Source: Thamnaconus septentrionalis
Taxonomy: Eukaryota; Chordata; Actinopteri; Tetraodontiformes; Monacanthidae
DNA: 64,000 bases
NCBI GenBank assembly: GCA_009823395.1
Contig: CM020501.1
Span: forward strand, 3,087,861-3,151,860
Direction of reading: 5' to 3'
The translations under genes were made by a program, and so were the position numbers. The notes beneath the pieces were generated by a model, which ran no database searches, had not been told where the DNA came from, and worked only from the letters and a program-made list of their open reading frames with translations. This document shows positions 26,597 to 47,692 of this stretch, in pieces. Within the stretch, counting starts at the first letter, position 1. Each line of letters starts with the position of its first letter.

Positions 26597-27969
26597 TGCT
26601 GCTCACAGGACACCCCGAGGCACTTGCAGCTGGTCGTTTCCCCCTTCACGTCTCAGTCCAGTCCGGCTGACACTTGTGTCTCCTTCTTTATAAGCCGTCC
26701 GTTATCGTTAAGAGGCAGTTAATGTTGACGAATGAGCCAAAACGGGCACCATAACATCCTGCGTTGTGGCACTCCTCTGTGAAAAGCATTTCATTTCTTC
26801 TGGGCTGCTTTTTGCTGCCGTTCTGGTAGTAGAAGAGGAGGGGGAAATGGGGTCAATAAGTTAAAGAGAAAAGAATGGCCCGTTACAGAGAAGACTTAAC
26901 GGTTTTGTTGGTATAAATATGTAACTTGTGACTGTGTGAAATACCAGTTAGCTCGGGCGTAAAGACGCGAGTGCTGCGCCGAGTTGAAGCTAGAGCGGTT
27001 GCCGTGAGACTGCGTAACGTAAATAGCGGGTGAACGTCCAAAATGTCACAAGTGTTTATGTAGCTGTTAGCTTCCCGGTGGTGGGGAGTGCTAGCGCGCG
27101 CACACACACACACACACACACACAGGCGAGTGGCAGCTAACGGCGAGCTTTCACCCTGCCCCGCTCTCCAGCTAGCGTTAGCTCACGGGCTAACTAAGCG
27201 CGTTCAAGTGAGCAACCGTGGCGGAGGAGCCACGTTAAGTCCATCGCCTTATTTAGGGAGTTTATTCACGCAGTGAATTGACAGTGATTGACAGTGATTC
27301 ACAGACCAGTTCCACATTCACTCACCGGTTAGACCGAGGCGTGTTTTTCCCTCTCTCCTGAAGGAAGGAAGAAAAAGTCCAAAGCGGCGACGCTGTCTCC
27401 CGGTCGCTCACTTACCGTTATTCCAAATCACAGTCCCGCACAGCAGTAGCACCACTTGTGGTCATTCAGACTGACACCCCATTTGCACATTACAATATGA
27501 AAAAGTGTCTCTCGCTTCATTCGTTATCATAAAAAAGTGACACTACCGTTGTTATAAAGAAATGTATATCCTAGTAAATAATTTAGTTGTCCCTTGGCGG
27601 ATGCCGTAGCGCTTGCAAGGGAAGTGATGGAGGAGAAGAGTGGAAAGGTGACACCTGCTGGTTGGATTGAGCAACAACATCAACTTACTGTTGGACTAAA
27701 TAATAAATGAAGATATTTCTCTTTTTTTAGACGTCATCGACAGAAGGTGATTGTTTAAAATTTTAAAAATCAAAAAGCATTAGATATAAAGAAATGTGAA
27801 GGATTCTTTATAAAGTAACTGACAGAATAAGTGGATGTGTGCACGTGGGTAGGCGGGTGGGTGTGCTCTCTGTCAGCTGCAGGTGGCCCCTCTGCAGGAA
27901 CACAGGTGTCATTGTCAAGAGGTGTCACTTCGACTGGCGGAGCAGGTCGCGTCCCACCTGCACTCCGAC
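26597..27969. promoter_or_regulatory. Divergent clasp1 / pde9a-like start region
   Basis: The 1.37 kb between the two divergent start codons should hold both promoters. On the minus strand TATAAA lies at 26687-26692, about 90 bases upstream of the clasp1 ATG, with no upstream ATG between, so a short-leader TATA promoter is possible. A GC-rich stretch with an (AC) run (27099-27125) lies at 27050-27240. No splice acceptor for an untranslated clasp1 exon was identified, but one is not excluded. Confidence 0.4.
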
Positions 27970-30825
27970 ATGACGACAAAAATCATCCACTTCATGGTCA
28001 ACGGGAGGCTGGAGCAGGCAGAGTTTGGAGCCGAGTGCTCTGCCGCCGACGTGAAAGGTGAGAAGGGGCCTGAAGCCCAATGCACCACACAGGCCTACTC
28101 TCGTAATGTACCTCATAGGTGTTAACTCTTTGCAGATTTGCATCTGTGCATCTTTTTAGAAATAACCTAATCGTTGGCAAATTCTTTGATAATTGGCCGT
28201 TCCTTGCACAGCCTTTCGTGTGATGGCCTGAGGTCCATGTGGCTTTGGCAGGTCCTCAAGTTTGTTCCGTTCCTCTTGAGACGGCGCTGAGCGAACCATC
28301 TGACGGCACAACTTCTTATTTAACACCCTTGACCTTCAAAGAACAGGTTGTGTTCCAGGAGAGCCGCAGCAACATTTGACGACTACCTTTTCTCTCCTCG
28401 TTTCTCAAACCCCTCCAACTTATCCTCAGATTTGTTCCGAGCGGCGGCGGAAGCGGGACCTCACCACATTCTGAAGTTGTACAACACCAACGGCGGCGTG
28501 GTGAACATCTCCCCCCAGCTGAAAGCCAACACCCGAGACTCACACTACCGCCTGGAGGTGGTGGCGTCAGATCTAAAAGGTGAGTCGATCAGGTAAACAA
28601 GCCGTACTGAGAACCGTACAGCTGCAGAATTCCTCTAAGTCTGGACTTATTTGTTCATACTCAGGTGTGGGGATGCCTTCAGAGATAGACAAGATGGAGT
28701 GCAGGCGAGTGTGTCCCGCCGTTAAAAAAAAAAACAACACATCTTCATAGGTGAGTAGATGTTATTATCGTCTTTGGTCTGCACTTTCAGGCTGAGCCAC
28801 CTGGAGACCAAAGTGATCGAGGGTGTGGGGAAGACTCCGGACATTATTTGCGATCTTCACAGCCAAGTGGAGTCCTTCAAGAAGAAGCTGGAGGTCCGTC
28901 GGGTTGGTTGGAGCCCAACAAGACCCTACACCTTGACCCTTTCAGGTTCTAACAGGTTTTTGGTCTTTTGTGCGGCAGAGCGTGGCACACCTCAGCTGGA
29001 TGGGTCTGTTTCGGGAGGACGCTGACCAGCATCTCGCCAAGTTCTCACCCAAACCTGGAGCACCTCAGCTGAGCATGGAGGAGGAGCACCAGCTGGTCCA
29101 AACCAAGTTCCTCAATATGAGGTGACCTCATTGGCTGTGTTTTTGGTATTTTTTTGCCCAGATTTGTGATTTAAAGTCATTGCCTTTTTTGCCGTAGTTC
29201 CCTGCAGGTGACGGAGGAAGTGAGAGAGCTTCTGAAATCCCCCATCTTCGATAACTGGTGAGCACCTCCTGGAGGTGAGCAGCAGGTGGTTGACCAAGAG
29301 GTCCTGGTGGTTTGATGCTGGTGCGTTCGTCCGTCCTCAGGCAGTGGGAGGAGGCGGAGATGTTGGTGCTCCTGCAGGTGATGTTCACCGACCTGGAGTT
29401 CCTGACAGCGCTGCACATCGAGCTGGCCATCCTGCAGAACTTCCTGTTTGAGGTCTACCGCCACTACAACAGCATCCCTTTCCACAACTTCCGCCACTGC
29501 TTCTGCGTCACCCAGATGGTGCAAACACGGGGCAGATAAACTTGTGTGTGAAGGGGGCTAGGCGTGGCACCCACTGAGCCTGCCTGCTGTCCTACCCTGC
29601 AGATGTACGGGCTGATCTGGTTGACGGACCTGAGGAGCAAACTATCCAGCGCCGACCTGCTGATAATGTTGACCTCCGCACTGTGCCACGACCTCGACCA
29701 CCCAGGCTACAACAACGTCTACCAGGTCCATTCCCAAAATGTTGTTTTTCAGGGAAGCTGTGGTGTTTATCACTAGTCTGTATATGTGTTTTGTGTAAAT
29801 GACAAGTAGATCAACGCTCAAACGGACTTGGCTCTTCGCTACAACGACATCTCCCCGCTGGAGAACCACCACTGTGCCATGGCCTTCAGGATCTTGTCCA
29901 AGGTACAAATTTACTACCCCCCTCACCCGATCACTGATTCTGTAGCGTGCTAAAATGTACCGGAAATTTTCTTTTTGCAGCCAGAGTGCAACATACTGAA
30001 AAACTTGACAGTGGACCAGTACAAGCACATCCGAGGAGGGATGATCAAGTAAGTGAGAACCGGACGATCCCTTCAGGCTCAGCCAGTGGTTTTACCTTCC
30101 ACGATGCTCCGACCGACGTGTCCTTCCAGGTGCATCCTGGCCACAGACATGGCGCGGCACAACGAGATCCTCAACAGGTTCAAGGTCATCCAGCCCGTGT
30201 TTGACTTTGGCAACAAGGAGCACAAGGAAGTGGTAAGGCCATGGTAGACGGTTGTGGTAGAGGTGTTCAGGCCTTTTAACCTGGCTCATCCTCTTCCTCC
30301 TTAGCTGATGAAGATCATGGTGAAGGTGAGCGACATCTCCAACGAGGCCAGGCCGATGGCCGTGGCCGAGCCCTGGCTGGACTGTTTGCTGCAGGAGTTC
30401 TTCAACCAGGTTCTCTGTTTTTAGCTGGAATAACAACTCAAGAGTTTACGATTCTTCTCACACACTTCAACAAAATCAACCTCTGTTTTTGTTCCTGCGT
30501 GCAGAGCGACACGGAGAAACTCCAAGGCCTGCCGGTGACGGCGTTCATGGACCGTGACAAGGTGTGTAAGCCGTCCTCGCAGACCAACTTCATCCGCTTC
30601 GTCCTCCTTCCGCTCTTCTCGGAGCTCACCAAGCTCTTCCCTTGCCTCGAGGTGAGGAGCGTCACCACTTTGTTCTCTCTGGCAGCTACATTTGGTGCTT
30701 TTCGTCAAATTAACGCATCTGTTCCCGTGCAGCAACACATCCTGGAGCCGGTGCGACACGCCCTGGAGTATTACTCGGAATTGGAGAGAGCCAGCAGGGA
30801 CACAGGGGGCGTCGATGAGCCATGA
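27970..30825 (+). CDS. pde9a: PDE9A-like high-affinity cGMP phosphodiesterase
   Basis: It hydrolyses cGMP to 5'-GMP. Exons: 27970-28057, 28430-28579, 28665-28704, 28791-28893, 28979-29121, 29198-29257, 29341-29518, 29603-29725, 29810-29902, 29981-30048, 30130-30232, 30305-30409, 30505-30651 and 30733-30825; all in phase, 497 residues. The N-terminus ([16 protein letters not shown]) matches the PDE9 N-terminal segment. The catalytic half has every class I PDE metal ligand: HNFRHC (His243, His247), CHDLDHPG (His283, Asp284) and the Asp of SDISNEARP (Asp393). The purine-clamp Gln is Gln444 in SSQTNFI. Intron 3 uses a GC donor at 28705. An upstream in-frame Met (27883) exists, but the start used matches family length. 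No membrane segment is seen, so a soluble enzyme is expected. It diverges from clasp1. Which of the teleost PDE9 paralogues it is cannot be decided here. Confidence 0.9.
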
Positions 30826-31032
30826 GGGAGAACGGAAGATGAGTAGTTTATAGGATACAGATGCCAGTAGTTTGTTTTAGGTTTTTTTGTTTTTAATTTT
30901 CCTATGCTAGCTGCAGCAGGACACTGAGGTCACGTGTGTTACAATGGTTACGTGTGGTAGACGTGTGTTGTTCAGCATAGCAGCTCGTTAAAAACCTCAG
31001 AAAAACCTGTTTCCCACTGTTGCGTGACTTTC

Positions 31033-31038
31033 AATAAA
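31033..31038 (+). promoter_or_regulatory. PolyA signal of the PDE9A-like gene
   Basis: AATAAA about 210 bases after the stop codon at 30825. It is the first canonical signal downstream and gives a short 3' UTR. Confidence 0.6.
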
Positions 31039-31128
31039 GATCTGCTTGAAGTCACTACAACCATGTACAAATTAAAACAGAAAACACAAAAAATTAAAAC
31101 AGCACCATCTACTGGTAACCTTGATGGG

Positions 31129-31134
31129 TTTATT
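31129..31134 (-). promoter_or_regulatory. Candidate distal polyA signal of clcn4
   Basis: AATAAA on the minus strand. If used, the clcn4 3' UTR is about 1.6 kb and ends within about 100 bases of the PDE9A-like polyA site, so the two transcripts would end almost nose to nose. Another minus-strand AATAAA near 31780 is an alternative. Confidence 0.35.
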
Positions 31135-32737
31135 TTTTTTTCATCAATCAACTTCATTTTACAAATAAAAAATGTGCAAGTTCCTGTTCTTTTTACACCA
31201 GTAATGCATCTGATAAATTAATTAAGTGTTAAAAAATAAAACAGGACAATTAGGGCTCGACAGCAATAGTGTTTCAGACGGAATTAAATTAAAAAGAAGA
31301 ATGTGCACAATGATAATTCCTCGACATTTACAACACACTTTTTCAAATACATTCTCTTGGCATCAAAAACAAAAAGGAAAATTAGATTATTTTTTTATTA
31401 AATCCGGTGCGATTTCCTCAAGTTTCAGTCTTCAAAGAGTCGTCGGCAGCCTGGAGCTTATTCATTGCAACAAAAACCACAAGACGGAGACGAGCGGAGG
31501 GAGAGGGAGTCCAAGTGCAGGCCAGGACGCAAAAACAACTATTTTGTGCAGCTTTTTTAGTTTTTCCCCCCACATTGCAAAGAAGTTTTAATGAAGAATT
31601 GCCCCAGATAAGTCCTACAAGAACATAATGGACTTCCTACATGATTCCTTCATGATTCCTTCATCTTCAGCAGAGATTCAGTCCGCGTGACGGTGAACTA
31701 CAGTATCGTATGTTTAATTAGCTTCTATATGTGAAACTCTTCAGACAAAAAAAAATCTAACAGAAAAAAAATCAACCTTTTATTTGATGCTGATTAAAGG
31801 TCTTCACATCTAACGGTGGCAGGAAACAAAAATAGAAACAGACCCAAAAAACGAGAAAACAACCAAAAGGCAGAAAACATGACAAAAATAAATACATAAT
31901 ACAACTCTCTTTGTTTTTAAATAGATTTGAGTATTTTCTTTCCCTAGAGGTATTAAATCCATCCTCTGTAAGTGCAGCTTCAGGACACAAAGGCAGAAGA
32001 TCCCGCAAGAGTCTCCTGCCTTTCCGATGAACACAGAACAAATGAATGAAAGAGATAAACCAACTTCACAGAAGAGGAGGAGAGGGAACAGTGAGAACAG
32101 TGTCAGACCTCTGGGCTGTTTGGAGAAATGAACAAAACAACAACAGCAGCAGCACAAATGTGGCAATAAACACGGAACGGAAACAGTGATTTCAGTTTGA
32201 ATTCAGCAGGTCTCAACCCTCCAGCATCACATTAAATTAGTGTTAGTCATTAGTTGTTGTTTTTTTCATAAATGAATTCAGAAGCTTGCATGCTGCACGT
32301 TCACTCTTCAGTGATGTCGTCAATAACCTGCTTTTTTGTTTTTTCTTAAAAAATCTACACTTTCTCTAAAGTGGAGCAAAACAGGATTACAGGATGGACT
32401 AAGAAAATACGAAATCAGAGCAACGTTTCACATTCCTCCAACACATCTCCACACAGCTCTCCCCGCCTGCTTTGTACCCAAAGATTTACAGTCGTGTCTA
32501 TTTTTTTAAGCATTTCACTGAAATAAACAGCACAAAACGAATGATCATGCTGCCATAAAAAAAAAAAAAAAAAAAATCTCAGGATCTCAGGATTGTCGCC
32601 AACACGTGAAAGCGCAAAAAAAACAACTCAAAGGTTTTCAGATGACAGCACAGGACACGGCGCCCTCGTGTGGACGCTGCAGAGTATGGGGACTTGCCTG
32701 ACAGGAGGTGGGAGGGGCTTGAGGGCGGCGCTGGCAG

Positions 32738-41237
<8,500 letters not shown>

Positions 41238-41470
41238 GGTGTCGTCCGTCCGAACGGCCACCGGCTGGGCGGAGTGTTTTTAGGGGAACGTGGATAATTT
41301 ATTTGACGTCGGCTTGTTGCGGCATTTTTTTCCAGCTCTAATATTGTCCGCAGAGCGCCGGTTCAGTTGTTGTGGAGGAGACGAAGACGGCGCTTCCCAC
41401 AATGCACCTGTTCACGGCGGCGAAGATCGTCTACGGGTACGGGGTCAGGAGAAGAAGTTTAAAAAAAAAA

Positions 41471-41517
41471 AGAAGAAGAAGAAGAAGAAGAAGAAGAAGA
41501 AGAAGAAGAAGAAGAAA
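41471..41517. repeat. (GAA)n microsatellite between clcn4 and ephx2
   Basis: AAG/GAA array about 230 bases upstream of the clcn4 start codon. A second array of the same unit lies at 42082-42130. Confidence 0.9.
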
Positions 41518-42081
41518 AGGGTGGGGGGGGGCATTTGGGGAAAGAAAAATATTTATGAAATTCTCGGTTTTGCAGCGATATGAATCTGCATTGACAAAAT
41601 TAAGGAGCTTACTGTGAACAGTCGGAATTCGTTTTTACACTAAAATGCTTCATGTTTGGCCTTTAAGTCCTTAAAACAGCCTCGCAGGTGGACGAAATTA
41701 AAATAAAATCCAACATTTCAACAAAATAGTTTTTATTTATTTACCTATTTTACTCTAACGGCCAAAGCCACCCCAAAATGTGCCTATTGACTTAAACTCT
41801 TGACTTTCAATGAAGTAAACCGCTTCTATTCGTGCAGATTAGGAATGCAGTGCACCGGCGACTCAAATCAACAGAAGAGACCGGATGTGAACTTGTCTCT
41901 CATCAGCATGCAAAATAAGGAACTTTGAACCATCATTTGCATTTGCATGCAGGTCAGGGTGTTTCTCCGGGCTGAGTGGGCGGTCTTGCTAGACACAAGT
42001 TCCCTTCCACTGCCTTTCCAGAAGTCACTCCTGCACGGATCTCCTGAACAGGACGGTGGGAAGATTTTCTCGCTCGGCGAA

Positions 42082-42130
42082 GGAGAAGAAGAAGAAGAAG
42101 AAGAAGAAGAAGAAGAAGAAGAAGAAGAAG
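42082..42130. repeat. (GAA)n immediately 5' of the ephx2 start codon
   Basis: Sixteen GAA units run directly into the ATG at 42131. The same unit continues after it, giving the Lys run at codons 5-8. Confidence 0.95.
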
Positions 42131-44590
42131 ATGCAGAGTCAGAAGAAGAAGAAGGCCGTGTTGTTCAACTTCTGGGGAGTCGCCGTCCCCTGCAGCCCTC
42201 ACCATGTTTTACAGAAACTGGAGGAGTTGCATAACTTACCAGGGTAAGGCTAGATTGTTACGTCATCCCCAAGATACAGAGATGTGCTGTCGATAGTGTA
42301 TTCATCATAATGTATTCATCGTGTTTTATTTTTTTAATGAGAGAAAATTATCAATGAGAATCCTGCTTTGAATTATACCAATAATATGTATATCATTAAA
42401 ACAAAGATTATTATTGATTAATGTCCCATGACACTCTTGAGATTTGACTCTTGCAATAAGTGACTAATCGTTCATCTAACAGTTCATCGGCAGAGATAAA
42501 TTTGCACTACATGAGAGCTTTGAATTGCTCAGCAGATGTAGTAAACTTTGCGGTGGATCAGCTATTGTTTCCGGATAACAGATTTCAAGTGAATCCGTTA
42601 ACAGGTTCAGACAAGCCAACCTTTCCCAGTGCCAAAAAAATCACTGGCACAATAATGTATCCCTTACAGTGTTATGGGATCTAGTTTGATACCATATGGA
42701 AAGTTGACTTCAGTTTTCCCCAAAGTGGTTTTGCTCTTTTTCTTTCCGCTCCTCTTGTTTCTTAATCTGCCGACTGGCGGATAATGTTTGTATTTTGTTT
42801 CCATAAGAACTTGGACAAATATGCCACCTCGGTGAGTGTAGTTTTAGGCTGTCAGTTGATTCAAATAAACATCACTTGCATGCATAAACAACTTCGGCTG
42901 TACACATGTAAACACATGCAAAGCACTTCAAACAGAGGTTATAATTGCTTTATACGAGAATAAATTAGCATGTTACAGATGCATCATCAGCTGTCTGGCT
43001 GCAAAAAAGTTGCAGCTTTTCTACGAGCAAACATTTTCCCCACTAAATTGTTTGTCTTGTGTAATTTGTGTGTGTGTGTGTGTGTTTTCCTGCTATGTCT
43101 CTGTGTTTCCAGGGGCCTTTTGACTAGTGTGGCTTCCCAGCAGGGCGGCGCCATAGCCCAGGCAGAGCGAGGCGAGGTGCCGCTATCTGAGGTGAGTGAA
43201 AAACACACCCAGGGTGACACTACGAGGAAACACACCTGGCGTCACATTGTCTGTGTATTGTGTGTAGATGATTCCACTGCTGGAGGCCGAGTGTGCAAAA
43301 GAGGCCCAGGCCAGGAGTGTAACGCTGCCTCCTGATTGGTCAGCCCTGGCAGTGGTGGAAAAGCTCCGGGAGGCCATGACAGACGTAGAACCGGCCGTGC
43401 TGGCGGCGGCGGCCAAACTGCGTGACGATGGTACGTGCTGTCCACATCCTCCACCAGGGGGCAGCCAACTTCTTTGGTTGCTTGCTGCCACACTGTAAAA
43501 ACTAGAAGTACTCTGCATACCACTCCACTAAACACAATCTACATCATTTGGTTCATCCTCAAGACAGGGAGTGGATTGAGGTAGATTTTTTGCATTTTTT
43601 TAAAACTCTGCTCTCAGGCTTTTTGACGGCCGTGTTGGCCAATCACTGGCTGGACGACACAGAGTCGTCGTCTTGCCACCTGTGTCTGCTGGGCGGCCAC
43701 TTCGACCTGGTCCTCCAGTCCTGCCACTCGCAGGGCCACCGGGTGCCCGAGGCCGCCATGTTCAAGTCCGCCCTGGAGCAGCTGGGAGTGGAGCCAGAGC
43801 AGGTGGGTTGGGGGACACGGACCCCTAGTACCGGTGTTCCCAAATATATGGCATGTATATACAAGACAGCCGAATGTGGTTTCTCCCTGTCAGGCCGTGT
43901 GGCTGGACGCTGACGAAGGCGGTGTGAAGGCAGCTGAAGGAGCTGGGATGAAGGCCGTGCTGGTAAAAAATGTGGACGAGGTCCTGGAGAAACTGAGCGG
44001 CTTCACCAAAATTCAGGTACTGAAAGTACGGGGGTACTTTTCAAATCCACTACCTCCTCCTCCTCCTCCTCCTCCTCCTCCTCCCAGTCATGACAAAAGC
44101 TGGAAGCGTCTGTAGCATGCAAGCCATAAGAGAGAGATAGATGAAGAAATGCAGAATGTGACTGCAAGCCTTGCTAATGCTAAAGAGATTAGCATGCAAT
44201 ACTTCTGGTTGTCACAGAAGTGGATAAACAAACAGCATTTGCAGAAGAAGAAGAGGAAGAAGAAGTCGTCCGTCGGATTTGGGTTGTTTGAAAATGCGAT
44301 GAGGTTTTTTAAAATGTAAATTTCTGCAAATAGAAGACAAACGGTTTTTTAACGGTCCGTTGGCGCCAGATTAAGACAAACACACGTAATAAATAACATA
44401 CGTCATCTTAACGGGACTGCGTGTGTTTTGTGTGTCTTTCAGGCTTCCGCTGTGGCCGACATTCCTCCACCGTACTGCAGGCCCGACGAAGTCTCCCATG
44501 GCTACGTCACCATCAAGGTGAAATATATCGATGAACGTGCAACAGGAAGTGATGCCTTCACATGACATTATTTCCTTTCTGTGTGTGTGC

Positions 44591-44627
<37 letters not shown>

Positions 44628-45643
44628 AGCCCGGTGTGACCACTCACTATGTGGAGATGGGCACCGGGCCGCCTGTCCTGCTGTGCCACGGCTTCCCTGA
44701 GAGCTGGTACTCCTGGAGGTACCAGGTAACGTTCAAGAGCGTCTCGCACCAACATGCTGCGAAAATATCACAGCATTGAAGGATTATTCCAACAATTGTT
44801 TTGTGTGTGTATGTCTGCTCCACCTGTCAATGTTAGATCCCGGCTCTGGCAGCAGCAGGTTTCAGGGTTTTGGCTGCAGACATGAAGGGCTACGGAGAGT
44901 CAACAGCACCCGCAGGTGTGTAATGTTTGTTCTGAGTGCCTGTAGGCAAAGGGGGAATCTATTCAAAAGAAATTAATCTCCCCTTTGACCATGAAACTCT
45001 TCTGGGTTAAAAGTGAAGCAGGATAAAGGTCACCACACACCGCACTGAGGAAAACCTGTGATAGAAAGCGCTCATGAGCGCTTTGCTGCCCTCTAGTGTG
45101 GGATCCAGAGAATTTCGTGTCATCTGTCATTTTCTGGGATTCTGTATGTTTTTGATTTGGAATATTTCCTGTGGATTTTTTTTTTTAACATATGTTTTAA
45201 TTGTATTTTGTAGATATTGAGGAGTATTCTCAGCTGCAGCTCTGCAAGGTGAAAACCACAGAATGCACAAAGACACACACACACACACACACAGTGTCAA
45301 AATAATTGTGTCACCATATTTTTTTCCCTCCTTGCCACCAGGATATAATCACCTTTTTGGACAGAATGGTGAGTGCAAAAACACACCACGCCTGAGATGA
45401 AACAATCAAAATAAGAGAGTCGGGTGTGTTGACCGTGCGTTTTAGTCAAACTGCACCTTTAAAAAGCTGCTCTCCCGCTGGCCGCCCTCCTCCAGTGCAT
45501 CCCCCAGGTCACCCTGGTGGGTCACGACTGGGGCGGCGCTCTGGTGTGGAACATGGCCCAGCGCTTCCCGGAGAGAGTCAGGTGGGCGAGACACACAAAC
45601 ACACAGGGTCTCCTTTAGCTGGAGCCTGGCTGCAGAACTAAAA

Positions 45644-45679
<36 letters not shown>

Positions 45680-47021
45680 GTGTTTTTTTTTCAAGGGGCG
45701 TGGCGTCCCTGAACACTCCCCTGATCCGCTACGACCCAGCTGCCTTGGAAAAGTTGAAAAAGATACCCATCTTTGACTACCAGATCTACTTCCAGAAGCC
45801 TGTCAGTCTTCTTCTTCTTCTGCTTCTTCTTCTTCCTTCTGATTCTGATGGAGATAAAACTAAAGTTACTTTGACTCTGAGTATTGGAGCGAAATTGTTG
45901 ATTTTCCATGGTTGCATTAATCCTTGGACCTCGGTGCTTGCAGGGCGTGGCGGAGGCCGAGCTGGAGAAGAACTTGGAGCGAACGTTCAAGATTGTTTTT
46001 CAGCGGCCTAATGAGGTGACGCAACACACACACGTGCAAACACGCGTACAACGGTAAACGCTGAGCGTAGGCGGCTGGTTACAGGACTCTTCCGCTGTTT
46101 CCCGCTGCAGGGCCCTGAGATCAGCACCGCAGGAGTCTGCGCACGAGGTGATGCGGCTAAGAACTCTACTTGTGAAACTCGTACATGTTGACGAGAGCGA
46201 CCGCTGACAGTCAAGGTCACACATTTCGTTTGTGTCGCAGGCGGTTTGCTTGTGGGCGCGCCCGAGGAGGTGCCCCGCAGCTCCATGCTGTCGGAGGCCG
46301 ACCTGCAGTACTACGTCAGCCGATACAAGATGAGCGGCTTCAGGTGAGGGGGTCACCACATTTAGCTCTTTAAAAATTATGCTTTTCACAGTGGCTATTA
46401 ATTATCACAACAGAGATTCAAGTCAAATTGGTGGATGCGGGAGTCGCTGCACTGGTATCTGAATGAATAACTAGGAGAAAACTGGAGGAAACTCAATTCA
46501 GATAGAATGAAAACATATCTCTTCTGTCCACTAGGGGGCCGCTGAACTGGTATCGTAACACGGAGTGCAACGAGAAGTGGCAGAGCGTCCGTCCTAATCC
46601 AAAGGTTTGTGACCATGAGGAAGTTTGTGGAGAAAAACTATCATGGAAACACAGGCAGCATTCCATTTAGTTTAACCTCAGACTGTGTGACAGGTGCTGC
46701 TCCCTGCGCTGATGCTAACAGCTGGCAAAGACCAAGTGCTGCTGCCGGTCTTGACAAAGGGGATGGAGGAGCTGGTGAGGAGGGGAGGGGCCGACCGCTA
46801 TGTGGTCGCTAGGGGGCGCCGATGGCCCCGACTGCCGCCTCTCAACTCAAAGTGTCGGCGCGATTCTGTATTGGCAGGTGCCCAACCTGAAGCGAGGACA
46901 CATCGAGGACTGTGGACACTGGACTCAGATGGACAGGCCGGCGGAGACCAACAGGATCCTGGTGTCGTGGCTGCAGGAGGTTCATGCTAAGGCGGGAGAA
47001 GGCGTGGCTCCGAAACTGTGA
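42131..47021 (+). CDS. ephx2: EPHX2, soluble epoxide hydrolase with degenerate N-terminal phosphatase domain
   Basis: The C-terminal alpha/beta hydrolase turns epoxy fatty acids into diols in cytosol and peroxisomes. Exons: 42131-42243, 43113-43191, 43268-43430, 43618-43802, 43894-44016, 44443-44517, 44630-44725, 44837-44915, 45214-45248, 45342-45368, 45496-45581, 45696-45801, 45944-46015, 46111-46147, 46241-46343, 46535-46604, 46694-46774 and 46878-47021; all in phase, 557 residues (human 555). The hydrolase site is complete: HGFP near 266, nucleophile Asp336 (GHDWGG), lid Tyr382 (FDYQIYF) and Tyr466 (NWYRN), Asp496 and His524 (EDCGHW). The N-terminal HAD domain has lost its catalytic residues: the DLDG motif reads NFWG at 13-16, the motif II Thr is Ala126, Arg160 sits near the motif III Lys, and the second motif IV Asp is Ala186. 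The Lys run at the N-terminus comes from an AAG/GAA microsatellite abutting the ATG. The C-terminus is PKL, a plausible weak PTS1 in place of human SKM. Confidence 0.93.
44581..44628. repeat. (GT)n abutting an ephx2 acceptor
   Basis: The GT array ends directly in the CAG acceptor of exon 44630-44725. Confidence 0.95.
45647..45678. repeat. (GT)n upstream of an ephx2 acceptor
   Basis: The GT array is followed by a short T run and the AAG acceptor of exon 45696-45801. Confidence 0.9.
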
Positions 47022-47548
47022 GGGAAGGAAAGAGGGAAAACTGCAGAAATTAAATAAGTGATTCACCCTGGAGTGCCGGTTTCTTTGCTATCGAAGTTGC
47101 CAACTCTCTTTTTGACAAAGAAAAAAACAGACTCAATGGAAACTCAGAGGCAGTTTTTAAAAACATCAACATTTATGGGGAAACAACAATGGCAAACATC
47201 AGAAAAATACAGTAATGTCAAGGCAATGGTCGTTTAGTAACAGGAAGTGGTGTAGAAAGAGACAAAAACATGAGTATCAAATGATTATAATTAAAACCAT
47301 CTGAAGTGGTGATACATTAAACAGTAAAATCACATAAAACACGGAGGTGGAGGGGTTTTTGTCCTACCAGTGCCAGCCACCAGGGGGCGATCTACAAACC
47401 CTGGCGGTCTACGCAACGTCCGGCTCAATTTTCAAGAGGCCAAGAGAAATCTCCCGTTGTTTTTTTTAAAAACTCAGAAACTGAAGGTGCTGGTGACGTC
47501 ACCCTCAGGTGGCTCAGAGGGGAAGTGGAGACAAGGCGAGAAAGTCTG
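47022..47548. other. Convergent ephx2 / plaat-like spacer
   Basis: 527 bases between two convergent stop codons. Holds the ephx2 polyA candidate; no clear AATAAA for the plaat-like gene was seen. Confidence 0.5.
47049..47054 (+). promoter_or_regulatory. Candidate polyA signal of ephx2
   Basis: ATTAAA, a common variant signal, 28 bases after the ephx2 stop. It would give a very short 3' UTR. Confidence 0.4.
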
Positions 47549-47630
47549 TCACAGTTGGTTCTCGTCAAACAGCTTCTTCCAGGCAGGCATGATGTGTTTG
47601 TAAATCTTCTCTATCTGTCTCACGCACACG

Positions 47631-47692
<62 letters not shown>

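Larger units (their letters stand above)
30826..32737. other. Convergent pde9a-like / clcn4 3' region
   Basis: 1.9 kb between convergent stop codons, AT-rich, taken as the short 3' UTR of the PDE9A-like gene and a long clcn4 3' UTR. ORFs in it lack family resemblance. Confidence 0.5.
41238..42130. promoter_or_regulatory. Divergent clcn4 / ephx2 start region
   Basis: 893 bases between divergent start codons. It holds two GAA arrays and otherwise unremarkable sequence. No TATA box is obvious near either start. Confidence 0.4.

Noticed and set aside
41401..41460. Met-initiated reading frame (MHLFTAAKIVYGYG) upstream of ephx2 as a possible true first exon
   Set aside because: It runs into a GAA repeat and has no donor matching the next ephx2 exon; the ATG at 42131 leads directly into the family sequence in phase.
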